A DNA stretch of 64,000 nucleotides from Phyllobacterium endophyticum (GTDB taxonomy: Bacteria; Pseudomonadota; Alphaproteobacteria; Rhizobiales; Rhizobiaceae). A program made the translations under genes and the position numbers. Shown here one piece after another: positions 44,171 to 54,084 of the stretch; within the stretch, counting starts at the first letter, position 1; the number at the start of each line of letters is the position of its first letter. Location: positions 682,001 to 746,000 of the forward strand of contig NZ_PGGN01000001.1 of NCBI RefSeq assembly GCF_003010935.1, in the 5' to 3' direction. The notes under the pieces were generated by a model. It made no database searches, was not told the origin of the DNA, and worked only from the letters and a program-made list of their open reading frames with translations.

Positions 44171-45403
44171 CTAGCTGCGCTCCGCCCAGATCCTTGCAAG
44201 TTCCACGAGCGTCCTGACGCCCCGTTCCATATCCTGCCGGCTGACCCATTCCAGCGGCGAGTGAAACGCGTGACCGCCTGCAAAGAGGTTGGCGCAGGGC
44301 AGTCCCATGAATGACAGCCGTGAGCCATCGGTGCCGCCGCGAATGCTGCCGCGCACCGGCGCCGTGCCCGCGCGCCGGATCGCCTCCATGGCGTAGTCGA
44401 CGATCTGCGGGTGGCGGTCGAGGATCGCCTTCATGTTGCGGTATTGCTGAATGATCTCGAACGCATGGGAAGAGCCAGGATAAGCGGCCATCACGTCCTT
44501 GACGACACTCTCCAGCAGGGCCTCCTTTGAAGCGAGCCCATCCTCTGAAAAGTCCCGGACAATGAGGCTGATTGTGGCCTTCTCCATCGAACCGGTGACG
44601 CCCGTTGGATGGATGAACCCCTCCCGGTCCGATGTTGTCTCCGGTGCGGCTTCCATTGGCAGGCGATCGATGATGGCGCCGGCAATCCTTACGGCGTTCT
44701 CCATCTTGCCCTTGGCGAAGCCCGGATGAATGGCGACGCCCTGAATGGCGATTTCGACACCATCGGCAGAGAATGTCTCGTCTTCGATGTGACCGGCGGT
44801 TTCGCCGTCGACCGTATAGGCAAACTGCGCGCCGAGTTTGGCAAGATCGACCTTGTCGGCTCCGCGTCCGACCTCCTCGTCCGGCGTGAACAGAAGCTTG
44901 ATCGTTCCATGCTCGATGCCGGGATTATCGACGAGGAACTGTGCCGCAGTCATGATCTCGGCAAGCCCGGCCTTGTCATCGGCCCCGAGCAACGTGGTGC
45001 CATCTGTGGTTATGATATCGTTGCCGATCTGGTCGCGCAGTGCCGGATTGTCGCTGACGCGGATAATTCGCTGCGGATCGCCCGGAAGCTGTATGTCGCC
45101 CCCTGTATAATTGCGCACGATTTGCGGCTTTACATCCGTTCCGGTGAAGTCAGGCGCGGTATCCATATGCGAGCAGAAGCAGATGACGGGCACCTGCCTG
45201 TCCGTATTGGACGGAATGGTCGCATAGACATAACCGTGCTCATCGAGATGCGCATCCGAAATGCCCATCGCCAGGAGTTCCTCCACGAGCAGGTGCCCGA
45301 GAACCTTCTGCTTTTCAGTAGAAGGCTGTGAGCGGGACGTGGGGTCCGATTGCGTGTCTATAACGACATAGCGGAGAAAACGGTCGGTAACAGTGTCGGT
45401 CAT
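44171..45403 (-). CDS. pepT: Peptidase T (tripeptide aminopeptidase)
   Basis: 410 residues, full length for M20B PepT. Motifs: FCSHMDTAPDFTG (metal His), TTLLGADDKAGLAEI (bridging Asp), LFTPDEEVGRGADKVDLAKLGAQFAYTVDGE (catalytic Glu-Glu) and RGGTDGSRLSFMGLPCANLFAGG. It removes the N-terminal residue of tripeptides in the cytoplasm. It reads in the same direction as pgm, 67 bases after it. Confidence 0.96.
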   Translation of the reverse strand: MTDTVTDRFLRYVVIDTQSDPTSRSQPSTEKQKVLGHLLVEELLAMGISDAHLDEHGYVYATIPSNTDRQVPVICFCSHMDTAPDFTGTDVKPQIVRNYTGGDIQLPGDPQRIIRVSDNPALRDQIGNDIITTDGTTLLGADDKAGLAEIMTAAQFLVDNPGIEHGTIKLLFTPDEEVGRGADKVDLAKLGAQFAYTVDGETAGHIEDETFSADGVEIAIQGVAIHPGFAKGKMENAVRIAGAIIDRLPMEAAPETTSDREGFIHPTGVTGSMEKATISLIVRDFSEDGLASKEALLESVVKDVMAAYPGSSHAFEIIQQYRNMKAILDRHPQIVDYAMEAIRRAGTAPVRGSIRGGTDGSRLSFMGLPCANLFAGGHAFHSPLEWVSRQDMERGVRTLVELARIWAERS

Positions 45404-45470
45404 GGGGCGCGTGGTCCACGGTTCTCGTCGGCGAAAGACAGTTTGTACTGCCGGGTTGCATCTGGTCCGA

Positions 45471-47102
<1,632 letters not shown>

Positions 47103-47219
47103 TCATTCCAGTCTCTGCTACGTTTCTGCGTCAATCTATGAGCCGGTCGTGTATCAGGTCAACACGACAGAATTCCGAAGGCATGATGCAATGAGCGCAA
47201 CTTGATCCCATCGGCCAAA

Positions 47220-47237
47220 TGTAGCAACGTAGCTACA
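47220..47237. promoter_or_regulatory. Inverted repeat upstream of the toxin-antitoxin operon
   Basis: TGTAGC (47220-47225) and GCTACA (47232-47237) are inverted around AACGTA; GTAGCTAC inside is a further palindrome. It lies 16 bases before the antitoxin ATG, the usual place for autoregulation by a Phd-type antitoxin. Confidence 0.6.
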
Positions 47238-47252
47238 GTCATAGGAGGCGTC

Positions 47253-47513
47253 ATGGGTATCACCACAATCTCCAGTAGACAGTTCAATCAGTATGCCAGC
47301 GAGGCCAAAAAAGCAGCGAAGGATGGACCTGTGTTCATCACCGATCGCGGCAGACCTGCGCATGTGCTTTTGAGCATCGAGGAGTACAGAAAGCTGACGG
47401 GCCGTGGAAAAAGCCTTTTGGAAGCGTTAGCGCAGCCGGGAGGACCGGAGTATGATTTTGACGTGGAGTTTCCCCGTATTGACTTCAAACTGAAGCCTGC
47501 CGATTTTTCCTGA
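47253..47513 (+). CDS. Phd/YefM-family antitoxin
   Basis: 86 residues from ATG 47253, with ATAGGAGG upstream. Phd-type N-terminus: TTISSRQFNQYASEAKKAAKDGPVFITDRGRPAHVLLSIEEYRKL. The C-terminal region (DFDVEFPRIDFKLKPADFS) is probably the toxin-binding tail. Its stop overlaps the toxin ATG by 1 base (TGATG). Confidence 0.93.
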   Translation: MGITTISSRQFNQYASEAKKAAKDGPVFITDRGRPAHVLLSIEEYRKLTGRGKSLLEALAQPGGPEYDFDVEFPRIDFKLKPADFS

Positions 47514-47923
47514 TGTTCATTCTGGATACGAACGTTGTTTCAGAGTTGCGCCGCCCAGCGAAAGCTGATCCAAACGTTGCAAAATGGGCATCGACACATG
47601 GACAGGCCAGTTTCTTCCTGTCTTCAATAACCATTATGGAACTTGAGATAAGTGTCCTGCTCACAGAAAGACGTGATATCATGCGAGGCGCCATGTTGCG
47701 GGCATGGTTGGAGACGATCGTTCTGCCGGATTTTGCCGAAAGAATTCTTGTATTCGACGCGGCAGTCGCCGTTTGTTGTGCGGGTCTGCACGTGCCCAAT
47801 CCGAAATCCGAGCGCGACGCATTTATTGCCGCGACGGCCCTTGTCCATGGCATGACCGTCGTCACCCGGAACGTCGCCGATTTCAAATCGGCAGGCGTTG
47901 AAGTCTTTAACCCCTGGAACTAA
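47513..47923 (+). CDS. PIN-domain VapC/FitB-like ribonuclease toxin
   Basis: 136 residues. The PIN acidic residues are in MFILDTNVVSELRRP (Asp5), TIMELEISV (Glu) and PNPKSERDAFIAATALVHGMTVVTRNVADF (two Asp). FitB-like variants of VapC share this shape. It cleaves RNA unless bound by the antitoxin. It is coupled to the antitoxin by a 1-base overlap and followed by a strong terminator. Confidence 0.93.
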   Translation: MFILDTNVVSELRRPAKADPNVAKWASTHGQASFFLSSITIMELEISVLLTERRDIMRGAMLRAWLETIVLPDFAERILVFDAAVAVCCAGLHVPNPKSERDAFIAATALVHGMTVVTRNVADFKSAGVEVFNPWN

Positions 47924-47927
47924 TAAA

Positions 47928-47950
47928 GGCCGCTTGAGGGCGGCCTTTTT
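47928..47950 (+). terminator. Rho-independent terminator after the toxin gene
   Basis: GGCCGC (47928-47933), loop TTGAGG, GCGGCC (47940-47945), then five T. The AAA on the other side means it could also end the convergent L,D-transpeptidase transcript. Confidence 0.85.
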
Positions 47951-47974
47951 GCTACTTGTTACTGAGCCAGCGAA

Positions 47975-48592
47975 TTACCTGACAATGACCTTCGTGCCCA
48001 CTTCGGCACGGTTGTATAGGTCCATGATATCCTGGTTCATCAGTCGGATGCACCCCGACGACATGGCCTTGCCGATCGACCACCATTCCGGTGTGCCATG
48101 CAGACGATAGCCCGTGTCGCCGCCCTTGTTGAAAAGGTAAAGCGCACGCGCGCCGAGCGGATTGGTGATGCCAGGATCCATGCCATTGCGGAACTCGGCA
48201 AGTTCAGGCCGACGCTGGATCATTTCCTTCGGCGGGGTCCAGGTTGGCCACTCGCGCTTCAGGGCGATGCGCGCGGTTCCGTTCCATTCGAAGCCCTCTT
48301 TGCCGACACCGATGCCATAGCGCATCGCCTTGCCGCCGCCGAGGACGTAGTAGAGGTATTTCGCACCCGTATCGACGATGATCGTTCCGGGCTGCTCAGT
48401 GCCATCGTAGCGGACTTCCTGGCGCAGGAACTGGGGCGGGATCTTGGAGCGTGGAACTGCAGGAATGACATAGCCCGCATCAACGACCGAAGAATAGGAG
48501 GCGGTGGAGTAGCTGAATCCTATCGTGGAACAGCCGGTCAGGGCAGTTGTGGCCATCAGCCCAACTGCGAGGACGATAGTCTTTAATTGCAT
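47975..48592 (-). CDS. L,D-transpeptidase (YkuD family) lipoprotein
   Basis: 205 residues from ATG 48592. The lipoprotein signal ends ALTGC (Cys21). The YkuD catalytic motif is YRLHGTPEWWSIGKAMSSGCIRLMNQD, with the HGT and SxGCIRL elements and catalytic Cys. PLGARALYL is also typical. It forms 3-3 peptidoglycan cross-links or attaches proteins to the wall. It is divergent from mmcB, with a CtrA-type box between them. Confidence 0.94.
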   Translation of the reverse strand: MQLKTIVLAVGLMATTALTGCSTIGFSYSTASYSSVVDAGYVIPAVPRSKIPPQFLRQEVRYDGTEQPGTIIVDTGAKYLYYVLGGGKAMRYGIGVGKEGFEWNGTARIALKREWPTWTPPKEMIQRRPELAEFRNGMDPGITNPLGARALYLFNKGGDTGYRLHGTPEWWSIGKAMSSGCIRLMNQDIMDLYNRAEVGTKVIVR

Positions 48593-48658
48593 GGTCACCC
48601 CAAATATCAAGCGAATCTAAGTGCGTTTTCTTGGCTTGCCTCTCTACCGCCATTATTG

Positions 48659-48674
48659 TTAATGCGGGATTAAC
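48659..48674. promoter_or_regulatory. CtrA-type box between the L,D-transpeptidase and mmcB genes
   Basis: TTAA (48659-48662), 7 bases, TTAAC (48670-48674) matches the full CtrA consensus TTAA-N7-TTAAC. A second half-site region (GTTAACCTGTTAA) lies 20 bases further on at about 48692-48706. It is 66 bases upstream of the transpeptidase start and 92 upstream of mmcB. Confidence 0.65.
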
Positions 48675-48766
48675 CGTAAAGTGAAGTTTTTCGTTAACCT
48701 GTTAATCCTCAACCGCGCCGTGTACTTTTTTGTGCATGGTTGCAAATTTGCCGATAGTTTCGGGTC

Positions 48767-49261
48767 ATGCCTCTCATAAGCCTGGATCAGACAAGTCCGC
48801 TCGCAGATGGGCGACAATCGGAAAACGCCATGCTGGTGCGACGTGGCGTGCAGCGGTTGTTCCTCGAAATGGGCCTGGCCGTCGTACCGGAATTGCCCCT
48901 GGCATCCGGCCGCCGCGCCGATCTTGTCGCTCTCACTCGAACCGGCGAGGTCTGGATCGTCGAGATCAAATCATCCATCGAGGATTTCAGGGTCGATCGC
49001 AAATGGCCGATCTATCGCGCGCACTGCGACAGGTTGTTCTTCGCAACCCATCCGGGCGTTCCGGCAGATATTTTCCCCGAGGACTGCGGTTTCATCCTTT
49101 CGGATGGCTACGGTGCCGAGATAATACGCGATGCGCCGGAACACAAATTGGCTGGGGCAACACGCAAGGCGGTGACGCTGCGCTTTGCAAGGATCAGCGC
49201 CGCGCGCATGACGCTGGCGGAACTTTCGGGTCTGGACTTGCCTGAAACGGATGTGGAATAG
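48767..49261 (+). CDS. mmcB: MmcB family DNA repair protein
   Basis: 164 residues. The N-terminal half has a helix rich in Arg and Leu (AMLVRRGVQRLFLEMG), then a PD-(D/E)xK-like nuclease core: LASGRRADLVALTRTGEVWIVEIKSSIEDFRVDRKW (D, then ExK), continuing FFATHPGVPADIFPEDCGFILSDGYG. MmcB is linked to mitomycin C resistance in Caulobacter. I see no clear GTTC-N7-GTTC SOS box upstream. A CtrA-type box is present instead. Confidence 0.88.
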   Translation: MPLISLDQTSPLADGRQSENAMLVRRGVQRLFLEMGLAVVPELPLASGRRADLVALTRTGEVWIVEIKSSIEDFRVDRKWPIYRAHCDRLFFATHPGVPADIFPEDCGFILSDGYGAEIIRDAPEHKLAGATRKAVTLRFARISAARMTLAELSGLDLPETDVE

Positions 49262-49279
49262 GCTCCGCGCCAGATGCCT

Positions 49280-49420
49280 GCTATCTCTCCCGTTGTGGTA
49301 GAGAAATCCAAGTGAGTGGGTAGTTCGTGAAGCAAATCCCCTCTCTTGCGATTTCTAGTATTTAGCGAAGAGGCTAACGTGCTGAAATCGCGTTCTCCCC
49401 CACAATGGGGGGAGATAAGC
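49280..49420. repeat. Degenerate palindromic intergenic element between mmcB and regA
   Basis: The outer arms at 49280-49305 and 49393-49420 are related as reverse complements with several mismatches and share the TCTCCC/TTGTGG theme of the hut element. Inside, GCGATTTC (49348-49355) pairs with GAAATCGC (49384-49391) and TTAGC (49362-49366) with GCTAA (49373-49377), giving nested stems. No gene is present here. Confidence 0.7.
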
Positions 49421-49421
49421 T

Positions 49422-49985
49422 CTAGCGCGGCGCTCGCTTTGCCAGGATACGCTGCAACGTGCGGCGATGCATGTTGAGGCGACGCGCCGTCTCGGAAACA
49501 TTGCGGTCGCACATTTCATAGACGCGCTGGATATGTTCCCAGCGGACCCTGTCGGCGGACATGGGATTTTCCGGCGGGGCGACCTTCTCGCCCGAGCGTC
49601 GCGTCAGCGCCGCGAATACTTCGTCCGCATCTGCGGGCTTCGACAGGTAATCTATGGCGCCGAGTTTGACCGCATTGACTGCCGTGGCGATATTGCCATA
49701 TCCGGTCAGGATCACAGCGCGCGTATCCTCGCGCCGGGCGCGAATGGCCTCGATGATATCGAGGCCGTTGCCGTCGCCGAGCCGCATGTCGACGACCGCA
49801 TAGGCCGGTGCATGAGTCTTGACACTGGCAAGGCCAGCTTCGACTGAATCTGCGATGGCGACTGTGAAGCCTCGCGTTTCCATTGCGCGCGCAAGGCGTT
49901 GCAAGAAGGGCTTGTCATCGTCGACAAGAAGAAGTGTCGGATCGCCGCCAATGGCCGCAACATCGTCCTGATCCGTGGTTTCCAT
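49422..49985 (-). CDS. regA: Redox response regulator RegA/ActR
   Basis: 187 residues. The receiver domain has the acidic pocket LLLVDDDKPF, phospho-acceptor Asp66 in VVDMRLGDGNGL, T in ILTGYG, and K in LSKPAD. A Pro-rich hinge leads to the Fis-type helix-turn-helix (RVRWEHIQRVYEMCDRNVSETARRLNMHRRTLQRILAKR), the near-invariant RegA/ActR/PrrA C-terminus. It controls respiration, CO2/N2 fixation and acid tolerance genes. It lies 68 bases after regB. Confidence 0.95.
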   Translation of the reverse strand: METTDQDDVAAIGGDPTLLLVDDDKPFLQRLARAMETRGFTVAIADSVEAGLASVKTHAPAYAVVDMRLGDGNGLDIIEAIRARREDTRAVILTGYGNIATAVNAVKLGAIDYLSKPADADEVFAALTRRSGEKVAPPENPMSADRVRWEHIQRVYEMCDRNVSETARRLNMHRRTLQRILAKRAPR

Positions 49986-50053
49986 CAGGGTTTCCTGCTC
50001 ATTTTCTATTATTATTTGCTTTTAATGGTTCGCAATGAAGAAAAAGTCAAAGA

Positions 50054-51355
50054 TTATTGATCTGCAACGAGTTGATTGCGGGGCCAGATGACGACGACCT
50101 CCGCGCCTTGCCCCGGATCGTTGCGATTCCGGAAGGTAATGGTCGCCCCCGAACGCTCGAGCAGCGTCTTGGCAATGAAAAGCCCGAGCCCGAGCCCTCC
50201 CCCATGTTCGTTGATTTCCCGGTCCCGCCCGGTCGTATAGGGCTCGCCTATGCGATCCAGAATCTCGGCGGCAAATCCTTCGCCATCGTCACTGATGATG
50301 ATCTCGACCGTCTTGTCGGACCAACCCCAGCTGACATCCACCGTTGCCCTGGCGAAATCGATCGCATTCTCGACGAGATTGCCGAGACCATAGATGATGC
50401 CGGGGTTGCGGCGGATGACCGGTTCCACGCCTTCGCCGCGCAACTTCTTCACCTCGATATTGATGCCGAAATCACGATTTGGCTCGATGACTTCCTCGAT
50501 CAGGGAAGAAATCTTCAGCCGTGACATATGCTCCTCGCTCGTCGAGGACAGGCTCGTCAGGCGCTTGAGGATTTCACGGCAACGATCCGCCTGTGAGCGC
50601 AGAAGCTCGATGTCTTCGGCAAAACGATCATCCTTGGCCAGCGCCCGTTCCATCTCCTTGGCAACGAGCGCGATCGTGGCGAGCGGCGTACCAAGCTCAT
50701 GCGCTGCAGCAGCGGCAAGCCCGTCGAGCGCCGACAAATGCTGCTCGCGCTGAAGGATCAGTTCGGTTGCAGTCAGAGCGTCGGCGAGCAGCCGCGCCTC
50801 TTCGGCGACACGGTAGGCATAGACCGCGGTGAAGGCGAGTGCCGAGACGACCGAGCACCAGACGCCGGCGATGAGGACGAATGGCAGTTGCATCGTCTCG
50901 CCCTCGTACCAGGGGAGAGGCAGGTAGATAATGGCCAGTACCGTCGCGCAGATGGTGACGAGAACGCCGAGCGCTATGGTCGAATAGGCCGGGAGCGACG
51001 TGGCGGAGATGATCACGGGAACGATCATCAGCACGGCGAAAGGATTTTGCAGTCCGCCGGTCATGTAAAGCAGCCCGGCCACCTGCAGGATATCGAATGC
51101 GAGGACCGTGACCGCCGCGCGCGGCTCCAGGCGGTGATTGATCGGGTAGCGGAACGACATCAGGAGGTTCAGCCATGCCGAGCAGGCAATGAGCGCGAAA
51201 CAGATGCTGACCGGGAAGGGGAACTTGAGGTAGAGCGCAACGAAAAGCACCGCGATACTTTGCCCGGCAACCGCCAGCCAGCGCAGACGGATGAGCGTCG
51301 TCAGCCTGAGACGGCGCGACAGATAAGATGAGCGAATACCGAAATCCTGAACCAT
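50054..51355 (-). CDS. regB: Redox sensor histidine kinase RegB/ActS
   Basis: 433 residues from ATG 51355 (MVQDFGIRSSYLSRRLRL); an upstream open extension is out of keeping with the family. Six membrane helices (about 25-180) include the quinone-sensing loop GGLQNPF at residues 100-106. The phosphorylated His219 is in AAHELGTPLATI, and Cys259 follows it by exactly 40 residues, the spacing of the redox-active Cys265 after His225 in Rhodobacter capsulatus RegB. ATPase boxes NLVENAIDFA, DDGEGF and GGGLGLGLFIAKTLLERSGA follow. Unlike in Rhodobacter, no senC gene lies between regB and regA. Confidence 0.95.
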   Translation of the reverse strand: MVQDFGIRSSYLSRRLRLTTLIRLRWLAVAGQSIAVLFVALYLKFPFPVSICFALIACSAWLNLLMSFRYPINHRLEPRAAVTVLAFDILQVAGLLYMTGGLQNPFAVLMIVPVIISATSLPAYSTIALGVLVTICATVLAIIYLPLPWYEGETMQLPFVLIAGVWCSVVSALAFTAVYAYRVAEEARLLADALTATELILQREQHLSALDGLAAAAAHELGTPLATIALVAKEMERALAKDDRFAEDIELLRSQADRCREILKRLTSLSSTSEEHMSRLKISSLIEEVIEPNRDFGINIEVKKLRGEGVEPVIRRNPGIIYGLGNLVENAIDFARATVDVSWGWSDKTVEIIISDDGEGFAAEILDRIGEPYTTGRDREINEHGGGLGLGLFIAKTLLERSGATITFRNRNDPGQGAEVVVIWPRNQLVADQ

Positions 51356-51428
51356 GGCCGGAGCTTTAGAACAAACGGAGTATAAAGGGAATTGGAGAGT
51401 TTGGCGGAGGGTAAAGGGCAGTGCTAAC

Positions 51429-53996
51429 TCACGTTCCCCTCGGCTTGGCGCGGCTCGTCGGCACGGCACTGGCCGGATCTTCCGGCCAGAAGTGCCGTGG
51501 ATAGCGGCCGCGCATGTCGCTGCGCACGTCCGCCCAGGAGCCTTTCCAAAAGCCGGGCAGGTCGCGCGTGATCTGTATCGGACGGTGTGCGGGCGACAGG
51601 AGCTCCAGGAGGAGCGGGATGGTACCATTCGCGATGGCGGGATGGGCGGCGAGCCCGAAGAGTTCTTGCACGCGCACGCTCAGCACCGGCTCCGCTTCCT
51701 CGTAGCGGATCGGAATATTGGAGCCGGTCGGTACCTCGAAATGCGTGGGCGCAAGGCTGTCGATCTTGCGCTGCAGGTCGTATGGAACGAGGGAGCGCAG
51801 CCCGTCGATCAGCACATGTGCCGGGATCCGGTCGAGCTGTGACGTGCCGTTGAGGAAGGGCAGCAGCCACTCGCCGAGTGCCGTGGTCAAGTCTGCATCA
51901 TCCATGGCGGGCCATGGAGCACCGAGCCCCCGATGCAGCCAGGCGAGCCGGCGGCGCAGGATCGTGGCTTCTTTCGACCATGGCAGGATATCGAGGCCAT
52001 GGGCGCGGACCGCGGCGATGACGCCAAGGTTGGCTTCCTCGCCGGCGGGCGCTGCCAGCGTCTTTTCCGATAGGGAGATCGCGCCGATCCGGGTGGCATC
52101 GCGAGCTTGCAAGGCATTGCGGCTGACGTCGTAAGTGACCTGTCTCCCGCTGATGATACGATCGCTCAGGGCGTCGCGAATCTCGGCTTCAGTCACCTCG
52201 GCGGCGGCGAGAATGCGGGCGCGCCCGGCACGGCCCGAGAGATCGGCCACCACCAGCCATGGCGACTTGGCCAGCGATGTGGCGGGCTCGATCTCGCCGC
52301 CGCGTCCGTTTGCCAGCGTGAATTGTCCGTTGCCGCGCGCCTTGGCGATGCGATCGGGATAAGCGCCGAGGAGCAGGCGGCCGGCGCTTTCGGGTTCCGT
52401 TGAAGAGAATTCCCCGGCCAGGCGCTCGGCAAGCGATCGCGCTCGCATTGCGCGCTCCCCCCGCTCTCGCTGGAAGCGGGAGAGGCGCACATCGAGATCG
52501 GTGTCGTTGCCGCCAAGGCCGCGTTCGGTGAGGAGCACGGCGAGTTCCGCCGCGCGCAATGCCTGGCCACGTTCGCGGGCGGTCAAGACCATGTGGGCGA
52601 GGCGGGCAGGCAGAGCCAACTTCCGCATCGCATTGCCCATCGGGGTGATGCGATGGTCCTTGCCGAGCGCGCCGAGGCTTTCGAGCAGGCTCTTCGCCTC
52701 CTTGACCGCTGGCGCTGGCGGCGGATCAAGAAAGGCGAGGCTGGCGGGATCGGCAACGCCCCACGCGGCGCAATCGAGTACGAGGCCGGTAAGGTCGGCC
52801 TCAAGGATTTCCGGCGGGGCGAAGGCTTCGAGCGCGGCGCTCTGTTCGGCCCGCCACAGCCGCACCGCTATACCGGGCCCGGTGCGTCCGGCCCGGCCCG
52901 CGCGCTGGTCTATAGCCGCGCGCGACGCACGAACTGTCTCGAGCCGGGTGAGACCGGTAGCGGGCTCGAACTTCGGCAGGCGGGCAAGACCGCTATCGAT
53001 GACGACGCGTACACCATCGATGGTGATCGACGTTTCGGCGATCGAGGTGGCAAGCACGACCTTGCGCATGCCGGCAGGCGCGGGCTTGATCGCTGCGTCC
53101 TGATCGCGGCCTTCCAGAGCGCCATAAAGCGGGACGACGAGCACGCCAGCCGCGACACGTCCTTGCAGCGCCTCGGCCGTGCGTTCGATCTCGCGCTGGC
53201 CGGGAAGGAAGGCGAGAACGCTGCCGGTCTCATCGGCGAGCGTATCGCGGATGGCCCTGACCATGGCGTCTTCGATCCGTTCGTCCGGACTGCGGGGCCT
53301 GTACCGAACATCGACGGGAAAGGCGCGGCCCTTGCTTTCCAGCACCGGCGCATCGCCCAGAAGTTTGGCAACGCGCGCACCGTCTAGCGTTGCCGACATC
53401 ACCAGCAATTTCAAGTCCGGGCGCAGGGCGCCCTGTACATCGAGCGCCAGGGCAAGGCCGAAATCCGCGTCGAGGCTGCGCTCGTGGAACTCATCGAAAA
53501 GCACGGCGGCGATGCCGTTCAAATCGGGATCGTCAAGAATCATCCGGGCGAAAACGCCTTCGGTGACGACGAGAATGCGGGTCTTGGCCGAGACCTTGTT
53601 CTCAAGGCGCATGCGATAGCCGACCGTTTCGCCGACGGCTTCGCCCATCAGGTTGGCCATGCGGCTGGCGGCGGCGCGGGCAGCAAGGCGGCGCGGCTCG
53701 AGCAGTATGATGGTGCGTTCCCCGCGCCAGGCTGCATCCAGAAGATGCAGCGGCACGAGCGTTGTCTTGCCAGCGCCCGGCGGCGCCACCAGCACGGCGG
53801 CATCGCCCTCGTCAAGCGCCTTATCAAGCGCAGGCAGGATCCCAGTGACAGGGAGCGCAGGCAGATCTTTCAAAGGGGCATCCGCAAATGGTTGAAGCGG
53901 CGTTTTGACAAGGTTTGGAGCGTCAAGTCCAGCAGGATCTGGCTTTTGGCAGCAATGCCAACGGGCAAGCAGCAGTTTTGCCGAACTAACGTGCAA
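51429..53996 (-). CDS. hrpB: ATP-dependent RNA helicase HrpB
   Basis: 855 residues from TTG 53996; no ATG is available in the first 110 codons, and TTG 53873 is an alternative start. DExH helicase motifs: APPGAGKTTLVPLHLL (I), LEPRRLAARAAA (Ia), VLFDEFHERSLD (DEFH, II), VMSATLDG (III), AFLPGQREI (IV), TSIAETSITIDGV (V), IDQRAGRAGRTGPG (VI), then the HA2/HrpB C-terminal region. Its function in bacteria is poorly known. It lies 73 bases upstream of regB. Its 5' end is duplicated at 56632-56892. Confidence 0.94.
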   Translation of the reverse strand: MHVSSAKLLLARWHCCQKPDPAGLDAPNLVKTPLQPFADAPLKDLPALPVTGILPALDKALDEGDAAVLVAPPGAGKTTLVPLHLLDAAWRGERTIILLEPRRLAARAAASRMANLMGEAVGETVGYRMRLENKVSAKTRILVVTEGVFARMILDDPDLNGIAAVLFDEFHERSLDADFGLALALDVQGALRPDLKLLVMSATLDGARVAKLLGDAPVLESKGRAFPVDVRYRPRSPDERIEDAMVRAIRDTLADETGSVLAFLPGQREIERTAEALQGRVAAGVLVVPLYGALEGRDQDAAIKPAPAGMRKVVLATSIAETSITIDGVRVVIDSGLARLPKFEPATGLTRLETVRASRAAIDQRAGRAGRTGPGIAVRLWRAEQSAALEAFAPPEILEADLTGLVLDCAAWGVADPASLAFLDPPPAPAVKEAKSLLESLGALGKDHRITPMGNAMRKLALPARLAHMVLTARERGQALRAAELAVLLTERGLGGNDTDLDVRLSRFQRERGERAMRARSLAERLAGEFSSTEPESAGRLLLGAYPDRIAKARGNGQFTLANGRGGEIEPATSLAKSPWLVVADLSGRAGRARILAAAEVTEAEIRDALSDRIISGRQVTYDVSRNALQARDATRIGAISLSEKTLAAPAGEEANLGVIAAVRAHGLDILPWSKEATILRRRLAWLHRGLGAPWPAMDDADLTTALGEWLLPFLNGTSQLDRIPAHVLIDGLRSLVPYDLQRKIDSLAPTHFEVPTGSNIPIRYEEAEPVLSVRVQELFGLAAHPAIANGTIPLLLELLSPAHRPIQITRDLPGFWKGSWADVRSDMRGRYPRHFWPEDPASAVPTSRAKPRGT

Positions 53997-54084
53997 AATT
54001 TTCGCCAGATTAAACTTTAGGCGAATTGTTTGGCCGGGCTTTTCTTGGCAATGATCGGTTTTTCCAACCAGGATTTTTCACCCA

